Source: Thozetella sp. PMI_491
Lineage: Eukaryota > Ascomycota > Sordariomycetes > Chaetosphaeriales > Chaetosphaeriaceae
Direction of reading: 5' to 3'
Assembly (NCBI GenBank): GCA_021432635.1
Contig: MU270024.1
Coordinates: forward strand, 372,001-436,000
Length of the DNA stretch: 64,000 nt
This document shows, piece by piece, positions 57,239 through 64,000 of the stretch (positions are counted from its first letter, which is position 1; each line of letters begins with the position of its first letter). The notes beneath the pieces were generated by a model. It was not told the origin of the DNA, ran no database searches, and saw only the letters and a program-made list of their open reading frames with translations. Both the position numbers and the translations under genes were made by a program.

Positions 57239-57932
57239 GGCGGGCCAAATATGACGAGTGGTGTGCCCGATACCTAGGCTGCATTGAGAGAGCGAGTCGA
57301 GTTGCCTTTGGATTTTACTTTATCGTGGTCCATGAGGACCGAAGCTACCTGCGGGGTTGGCCGGTCCTATTGACCGATAGCGGCTGCAAGTGCGTGACTA
57401 GGATGCATGGTGGTGACGTGAGACTCGGATAGACTAAGGACCTATCCAGTTTTTCAGGGATATCTTTATAACTGAAGACTATCTCGAATCTAGCCTAGGA
57501 GTTAGCAGCCTATGATTGGAGTTGCACCTTTTTCGCATTTCATAGGGGCGAGTATTTCTGCACTTTTCATGTCCCAGTTCTACTTCTAGGCATTGGGCAA
57601 TGATTGCGTCTGAGCCATTTCCAGAGTGGCATGATACTCGGTAAGCAGGACCAACCTTGGACAAAAGTGGCAAGACTATGCTGACGCCATCCAGGTCGGC
57701 ACGGCACGGCCTATTTTGACCTATAAGCTTACATGCATGAACACATAGAGCGGCTGCAAAAGACTGAGTCACCAATGCTGCGTAGATTGCTATACCCTAC
57801 AGATACAAAAGAGTAAAGGCTTGACTAGTGGCAATCTAGTTTGAATCAAGCCATGGATAACTCGGCTAATGGAAACGGCAATCCCCGGTGATTTGGCCAA
57901 GTGCGGGGACATCAGGTTCAAGTGATGTGCGG
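57239..57932. other. intergenic
   Basis: A 694-nt gap with no supported gene, lying between the start of the small orphan gene and the end of the ATPase gene, so it holds the former's promoter and the latter's terminator. Confidence 0.4.
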
Positions 57933-60900
57933 TTAGGTCTGGGACTCGGTCGCTGGGCTATTCAGCGCGACCTTCTTTCCAAGCCTCCGCTTGCCGGCCT
58001 TCCACGTCTCCACGAGAGCGACGTAGACGGCACAGCACAGCATAACAACGCCCCATTCCCACGTAATGGCTAGGTGTTTGAAGACGATGATGTTGACCGT
58101 GGGAAGATAGACGACCGGAAATGTGACGAAAAACCCAGCAAGGACAGCCCCAAAGAGGAATCGGTTTCGGTAAACAGTCTTAAAGACCGAAAAGGGCCCG
58201 GTGGCGTAGGTAGGATCCATGTTAAACAGTGAGCGTGTGAAGTGCTTGGCCTCCCAGGCGGTGAGAAGCAGGAGGAAGCTGAGAGTAGCGAACGTCGTGG
58301 CTCGGGCGCGGAAGACACGGTCACACGTGTCGTTATACTCCGAGTTGCACAGCGCACCCAGGGCGTCAGGGGAGGGATAGCCGCCGTAGGCAACAGAGGC
58401 AAACGAGGCTAAGCAGAGGCTGCCCATGAAGAAGCCATAGGCGAACTTGTCCATGATAATCTCCTTGGTGAAGACGCCAATGCGCAGGGAGTGAGGGGGC
58501 CGTAGCATGATGTCGGGCTGTGCCTCTTCAAGGCCGAGCCCGATGGCGAGGAAAGACGAGGTGATCAAGTTCGCCCACAGGATCTCGAGGGGCGACAACG
58601 GAAAGACCGAGTCACCCTGGCGGTCCTTGAACGAGAGAGCAACAAGTAGGAGGATGACCTGGGCGATGTTGGAGACGAGCAGGTGCAGCAGGAACTTCTG
58701 GATGTTGTCGAAGATGCGCCGTCCTTCCTCGACCGCCGTGACGATCGACGCGAAGTTGTCATCGGTGAGCACCATCTCAGCGGCTTCTTTCGCCACGTCG
58801 CTCCCGTTCAGGCCCATGGCGATGCCGACGTCGGATTTCTTCAGCGCCGGCGAGTCGTTGACGCCGTCGCCCGTCATCACGCAGAAGGCGCCGCGCCGGT
58901 GGATCGCCTCCACCATGCGTACCTTCGTCGCGGGGCTGCAGCGAGCCAGGACGAGCGGGAGCGGGTTCATCTCGTCGATCTGCTGGTCCGTCATGGCGTC
59001 AAACGTGCTGGCGGGCATGATGGCGGTCGCCGCCTCGGCAGCCGAGAGATCGTTCCCAACGATGCCGACCTCGCGGGCGATGGCGGTGGCGGTCTTGATG
59101 TGATCACCAGTGAGCATGTGCACTGCGATACCGGCTCGGCGGCATTTCTTCACCGAGTCGGCGGTCTCGACACGCGGGGGATCGTACAGTCCCGCGAGGC
59201 CCAGCGGGATAAGTTTGCTCTCGGCAGCCTCGCGGATCTTGACAAGATCGTCCGCATATTCAGTGCTTTTGTAAGCGATACAGAGGACGCGGAGACCGTC
59301 CGCGGCTAGCATCTCTGCCTTCGCCGTGAGTTCGGTCTTGATAGCTTCCGATGCATCTAGAAGAGGCAGGAGAGCTTCGAGGGCTCCCTTGGCAAAGACT
59401 TCGGCACCTTTCTCCTTGTTCGAAGTGGCGTAGACGACCGACATGCGCTTGCAGGACGAATCGAACGGATGCTCGGCCAGAAGACTCATGCCTGTGCCTA
59501 CAGTGTCCTTGCTTTTTCCGAATCGCATGGCGAAGACGTTCAATGCAATCTCGGTGGGTTCGCCCGTCGCATTCCAAACCGTCGGAGGAGAGTTCGTGGA
59601 CAGAGTCGAGACGTCGGCCGCCGTGTCATCGTCGGCGCCCGGCTTCCCATCAGTGACCAAGGAGTTGTTACAGAGGGTAATGCATTTGACAAAAGTCTCG
59701 GCTTCCTGAGGCAGGCGAGAGATGGCTCCAGTCTCGGTGGCGTTCTGCCCCTTGGGGCCCCAGCGGACGCTTCCGCTAAGCGGGTCGAACGGATGAGTGC
59801 ATTGCTCGACAGTGGCTTCCGAGCCGTCCATCAGCCAGACCTTGCGCGTGATCATCTTGCCCTGCGTCAGGGTTCCTGTCTTGTCGGAGCAGATGTTGGT
59901 GACGCCGCCCACGGCCTCTAGAGCGCTAAGGTTGCGGACAATGACGTTGCCCCTAGCCATAGCCTTGGTGCCTACGGCCATCGTGATGGTCATGACGGCG
60001 ATCAGGGACTCGGGAATGACGGCCACGCCGACGCAGATACCGTAGATCAGCACCTCGTCATCAATGTGGAAACGGCTAACGGAAAAGACGACGATAGCCA
60101 AGAGGATAGCTAGGAAGAAGAGGATAAGAGCAAACTTGCTCAGCTTGACCTGCAGCGGCGTGCCGGTCAGACCGAGGATGTTTTTGACGCTGGCCTTGAA
60201 CCGCCGCCACAGCGCGGCGCTCTTGGACAGCTGCTCGCTGTTCTTGGGGTGCGCGCGGAGCATGTCGGCGATCTGGCCAACCTGGGTATGCATGCCGGTC
60301 GCGATGACCAGCCCAGTGCCTCGACCACGGGTTACCGTGCTGGCAGAGTAGGCCATGTTGATGCGATCGCCAATGGGAATATCCGCGTCGCCAAGGACTG
60401 CATCCGGATGCTTGCTGATGGGCATGGATTCTCCGGTGAGCAGAGCTTCGTCGGTGGTCAGGTTCAGTCCATCCAAGAGGCGCAGATCGGCCGGGACGAT
60501 GTCGCCGACATTGAGCTTCACAATGTCACCCTTGACAAGCGATTCGGCCTTGATGGTTTCGACTTGACCCTGGCGGAGGACCTTACAGGTCGGTGCGGAC
60601 AGCGCATACAGAGACTGGATGGTCTGCTCAGCGCGGTAGTCTTGCACTAGACTGCATGCGGTCAGCAATTGTTACAGTAGGTAGTCAATTCACCAGATGC
60701 GCTAGGAAAAGAAAAAAAAACGAACCCGACTGCAATATTGAGGCAGATGACAGCCGCGATGACGCCTCCCTCGATGAAATCGCCAATCGCGAACGACAGC
60801 GCCATCACCAGGAAGAGGATCATGGTCAGGCTGTTGGAGATCTGCCTCAAGAGAATCTTCCACACGGATAGCCCTTTAGCCTCCTCCACTGCATTTGGCC

Positions 60901-61177
60901 CATCTTGCTCCAGGCGATGAGCGGCCTCGGCGTTGGTGAGTCCATAGCGGAAGTCAGTTCGGAACGGCTGCTCTAGAAGGTCGGTCGGGACGGCGTGCGG
61001 GTGTGCGGGCTCCTCGCACTCGGACTTGCGGAGGTGCGGCTCGGGGTCCGGAGCGGGTTCGCGCTTAGGCGGGTGGTGCGGGTCGTGGTGCCCAGCAGTT
61101 GGGGTTGCAGCATGGGTAAAGCCACATATAGGAGGTTCAGTCGACTCCTCGACATCCGGCGCGGTCACAAGGCCCAT
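57933..61177 (-). CDS. P-type cation ATPase, ENA (type IID) sodium/potassium-export type
   Basis: Two exons, 61177-60726 and 60651-57933, give 1056 residues. The hallmarks are present: TGES (about 223-226, actuator), CSDKTGTLTQGKM with the phosphorylated Asp near 407, MLTGDH and TGDGVNDSPALKKSDVGIAMG. The helix M4 sequence VAVIPESLIAVMTITMAVG matches type IID ENA pumps rather than SERCA. ENA pumps expel Na+ or K+ at the plasma membrane and support salt and alkaline pH tolerance. The N-terminal about 80 residues are unusual, rich in His and Pro (GHHDPHHPPKREPAPDPEPH), and end at the cation-ATPase N domain (PFRTDFRYGLTNAEAAHRL). Closest alternative: a type IIA-like Ca2+ pump, considered less likely. 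Confidence 0.88.
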
Positions 61178-62919
61178 TCAGGTGTTAATGGCTACAGAGG
61201 CGGTCGCTGTTCTGTCCGATCTTGGGTCGGATGGGTCGGTGAAGATGGTTATCTAGGTGCAAGTTCGAAGGAACTCGATGTGGGAACAACCCCCGACGTC
61301 ACGGCGAGGGGGAAGGGGGGGAGGACATGAAATATCCGACTCCATCTCGGAGCGGAGCGGGGTTGGTTGGCCGCCAATATGTGCCAAGAATCATCTCGAC
61401 GCAATCGTGGTGGGATTAAGCCACTAAAGGGGCATCGTTTGGTGGCTCCTCAACCTGGCACGCGAACTATAACTCTTGGCCCTCTTGGTTTGTTAGGTGA
61501 TTTGGTGATGGGCACGGCGGGGCCATAACGCCGACAACACGACGGACGAGCCCGCCAAGTCGTGGCGCAGTATCATCCAGCACGACAGATCTATTGTAGC
61601 ATCTTGCAAATCTGGGATATATGAGCCTAGCGGCGTCGCGGTGCCACTCGGGCGCTCTTGGTACGTGGCAACTGTTATTCTCTCTAACTACGGTCATGAC
61701 TCCATCGCCGCGTCGTTCGCTCCGCCCTGTACCCCTCTCGCTCGCCCTGTCCCACACGTCCGCCTTATTCGCGTGGCGAGTGTGGACACGCACTCAGCGC
61801 AGCAAACGGTGCCACTGGGTGCATCTGCGGCCGTGGCCAACCGGGTAGGTAGACAGATGCATCGTCCCATGCGAGCGACGCCGGGGGGGGACTTTTGGCG
61901 GGGGTGAGCACTGATCGTAGAGGGAAGGTGAGGCGGCCCCAGCAGCCGGGGGGGCTAGCTTGTGTGGGGCATGTGTGCGAGGTATGCACCACGTGCCCAT
62001 GACGGCTTCCTTAGCAGTCTCCATTTGTGTTCTGACTCGCCATGGGTCCCGGAAGTCAAGGCATCTTATCTGATAGGGGACTACGGAGTCGCGGGAAAGT
62101 AAGCAGGGAAGGGAGAGAAAGAAGCGTCACGAGAGTATCGCCTCTGTATGGATCGATCGAACATCAGGGGGTACCCCGTTCCCTGGGGGCGGGCATCCAC
62201 ACGCGTAACTGTGTTCACTGCCGGGCCCCGCTGCGCCGAGCGCCGCAACTATTTCTGGGGCTAGTACGGAGCTAGATTACGTGATTATAATACGAAATGG
62301 ATCAGATTATGTTTAGATTGTACAGGCAAACACTCACATTACAGTTATAATCCTGGATTGAGAAGCGTCGGCCCTGACTGGGCCCCGTGGAACATTGATG
62401 GGGAAGGATTGCTGTGAAACTGGGGAGAAAGCAGTCCAGCGATTGACGTGAATTCACCCCTCTAGACCGACGAGAGTGAGACTAATAGCCGTGGAACGGT
62501 GTGGCGTGGCGCTATGGAACAAATTCTCCGTCGGCAGTCGCGGTGGTGCGCTGAAGTTGCAGTGAAACAGACACAGGCCCAAGAAGTCTGTCATCCGATG
62601 CTTGCTCTAGGTGGTGCCTTGGCTGATTCTCGCCGCAGAGCTCCCACATAGTCCTGGTTCTTTCGTATCGCAAGAAGCCAGTGTTTGCGTAGGTCCAGCA
62701 GCCCGCCTGCTAGTCGCTGAGGGTTGTACAAAGACTTTATTGCCGCTGACTGGAGACGCAGAGGCAATAGGAGCACAAAGTGTTTGTTGAAGTGAAAAGG
62801 TGTAGAATGGGCTATTGTCACGAAATCGGGACCTGTAGGACAAACTTGTGAAACAGAAAGTACAACTCAAAGGTCAAGCATCTAGTGCCATGAGCCGGTA
62901 GCATATAGCCAATACCAAT
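61178..62919. other. intergenic, ATPase promoter
   Basis: A 1.7-kb stretch between the ATPase start and the SDR 3' end. No supported gene. The G-rich part at 61300-62100 probably contains the ATPase promoter and leader. Short frames are without features. Confidence 0.4.
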
Positions 62920-63929
62920 CTATTCATCATCTGCCAAGTTCAGCAAATTCAATGTATCCTTCCACAGCCTCAGCTCGTTCTCTTGGTTGTACGTGTGTTC
63001 AACATGCCACGCGCCCGCTGGATCGTCCTGCGGTTCCCCAGGCCCCAACGGCGCCTCTGCACAGTTTGACAGGTATTTGCCTCCACGGCCTTCCCATTCT
63101 CTCCCAATCGCCGCCCAAACTGTAGTTGCAGCTCCCTGTTCGGGGCTCTTCCAATATTTGGTGAGGTGCTCATTCTGAAGCAGCCCTTGAACCAGTTCCT
63201 CGGAAAGATAGCGCCCAAGTCCGGTGGCGATAACACCCGGGTGGACGCTTGTCGCATGGACTCCACGACTGCCATAGCGCCGCTCGATCTCGTTGGCCAT
63301 GTAGATGGTGGCAGTTTTGGACTGTGCATATGCAACGAAGGGGTGATGCCGCCCTTCTCGAAACTATAGTTGCCAGTTTCGTTTAGGGCATATCTCCGAT
63401 GCTCCTCAGAGCCAACAACCACGACTCGCGACTGGAAACCCGGTGTAATAGCGGCGATAAGTGCTGGTTTGAGAAGTTGGAAGAGGAGAAAGTGAGAGAG
63501 GTAGTTGGTCGCGAACTGAAGTTCGAAGTTGTCCTTGCTAAGTTGGAGCTCCGGCACGGCCAAAATTCCGGCATTGTTTACGAGGATGCTGATTTGCGTT
63601 GTCTTTGCAAGAATCTCTTTGGCGGCATCTCTAACGCTTTCTAGCGAAGCTTGATCCATAGTAATGAACTCCATCTTCTCTGGATCATACGAATCTCCAA
63701 GCGCGGTGATCGTTTTATTGCGGTTCCTCACTGGCAGGAAGAATCTGAGCCCAGTCTTCGCCAAAGCACGGACTGTCTCCACTCCGATGCCAGAGGAGGA
63801 ACCAGTTACAACAGCCACCTTTCCCACCAATTTTCCTTCCATCTCAGCGTCTTGGACGATTTGATAAGCTGTGGGTCGACTGTCTCCTGCGCCATTTGGC
63901 TCTAAATGAGCTGCCGCATACCGAGACAT
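62920..63929 (-). pseudogene. short-chain dehydrogenase (retinol-dehydrogenase-like), frameshifted
   Basis: From the ATG at 63929 the first part encodes a classical SDR: VAVVTGSSSGIGVETVRAL (TGxxxGxG cofactor motif), then SILVNNAGIL (NNAG) and VVVVGSEEHRRY. After FEKGG, near 63345-63355, the frame is lost; the next frame continues at once with HHPFVAYAQSKTATIYMANE, which contains the catalytic YxxxK (YAQSK), then VHPGVIATGL and the natural stop at 62920. No GT..AG intron lies at the break, and one extra base would restore the frame. It is therefore a one-base deletion, or a sequence error, that separates the cofactor half from the catalytic half. The complete protein would be about 336 residues, as expected for the family. 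Substrate unknown. Confidence 0.75.
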
Positions 63930-64000
63930 AGTAGCAAGTGTCGAGGAGTGGCAACGGATTGTAAAGAGGGGTGCCTGGAAATGTGGAAGACAGAGTGTAT

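Noticed and set aside
1-64000. tRNA genes, rRNA genes and CRISPR arrays
   Set aside because: I looked for A-box and B-box patterns, conserved rRNA words and regularly spaced repeats by eye and found none that hold up.

Overview
The window is nuclear DNA of a filamentous ascomycete (Pezizomycotina, probably a Sordariomycete or near relative). The evidence is short spliceosomal introns (about 50-135 nt) with GT..AG ends and CTAAC-like branch sites, two HET-domain genes, two Zn2Cys6 regulators, a LaeA-type methyltransferase, a fungal rhodopsin/Pth11-type membrane protein, an ENA-type cation ATPase, and decayed transposons of typical fungal families. All multi-exon models were built by hand; where lengths are given, the exons sum to a whole number of codons unless stated.

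Layout. 1.4-4.5 kb (-): a large four-exon orphan protein with SUMO-interacting-like motifs. 5.0-10.2 kb (+): two tandem HET-domain genes. 10.9-25.8 kb: a compact catabolic-looking block, in order a Zn2Cys6 regulator (+), a Rieske non-haem iron oxygenase (-) divergent from an FAD amine oxidase of the amadoriase/sarcosine-oxidase type (+), a type I Baeyer-Villiger monooxygenase (+), a cupin (-), an MFS transporter (+), an orphan membrane protein (+) and an SMP-30/gluconolactonase-type lactonohydrolase (-). 26.7-28.0 kb (-): a seven-helix fungal rhodopsin-domain protein. 28.0-31.8 kb: gene-poor, with a small secreted protein gene broken by an in-frame TAG. 31.8-35.5 kb (+): a four-helix MARVEL-like protein and a sterol-glucosyltransferase-like GT. 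35.5-39.1 kb: AT-rich, gene-free, with two large imperfect palindromes. 39.1-40.8 kb (+): an orphan membrane protein. 41.2-45.0 kb (-): a transposon graveyard with pogo, Tc1/mariner and Mutator-like relics, all in one orientation. 46.4-57.2 kb: LaeA-like methyltransferase (+), two polytopic membrane proteins (+ and -), a second Zn2Cys6 regulator (+) and a small NTF2-like orphan (-). 57.9-61.2 kb (-): ENA-type P-type ATPase. 62.9-63.9 kb (-): a frameshifted short-chain dehydrogenase.

How the genes may work together (inference). The block at 10.9-25.8 kb combines a regulator, a transporter, an oxygenase plus amine oxidase pair suited to sequential N-dealkylation of a quaternary or methylated amine, and a monooxygenase plus lactonase pair suited to ring expansion of a cyclic ketone followed by lactone opening. 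The FAD oxidase and the cupin both encode a C-terminal AKL, a peroxisomal (PTS1-type) signal. Two genes of the block (regulator and lactonase) each contain a GC-AG intron with the same optimal donor. Whether the block is one pathway or two adjacent ones cannot be told from sequence alone.
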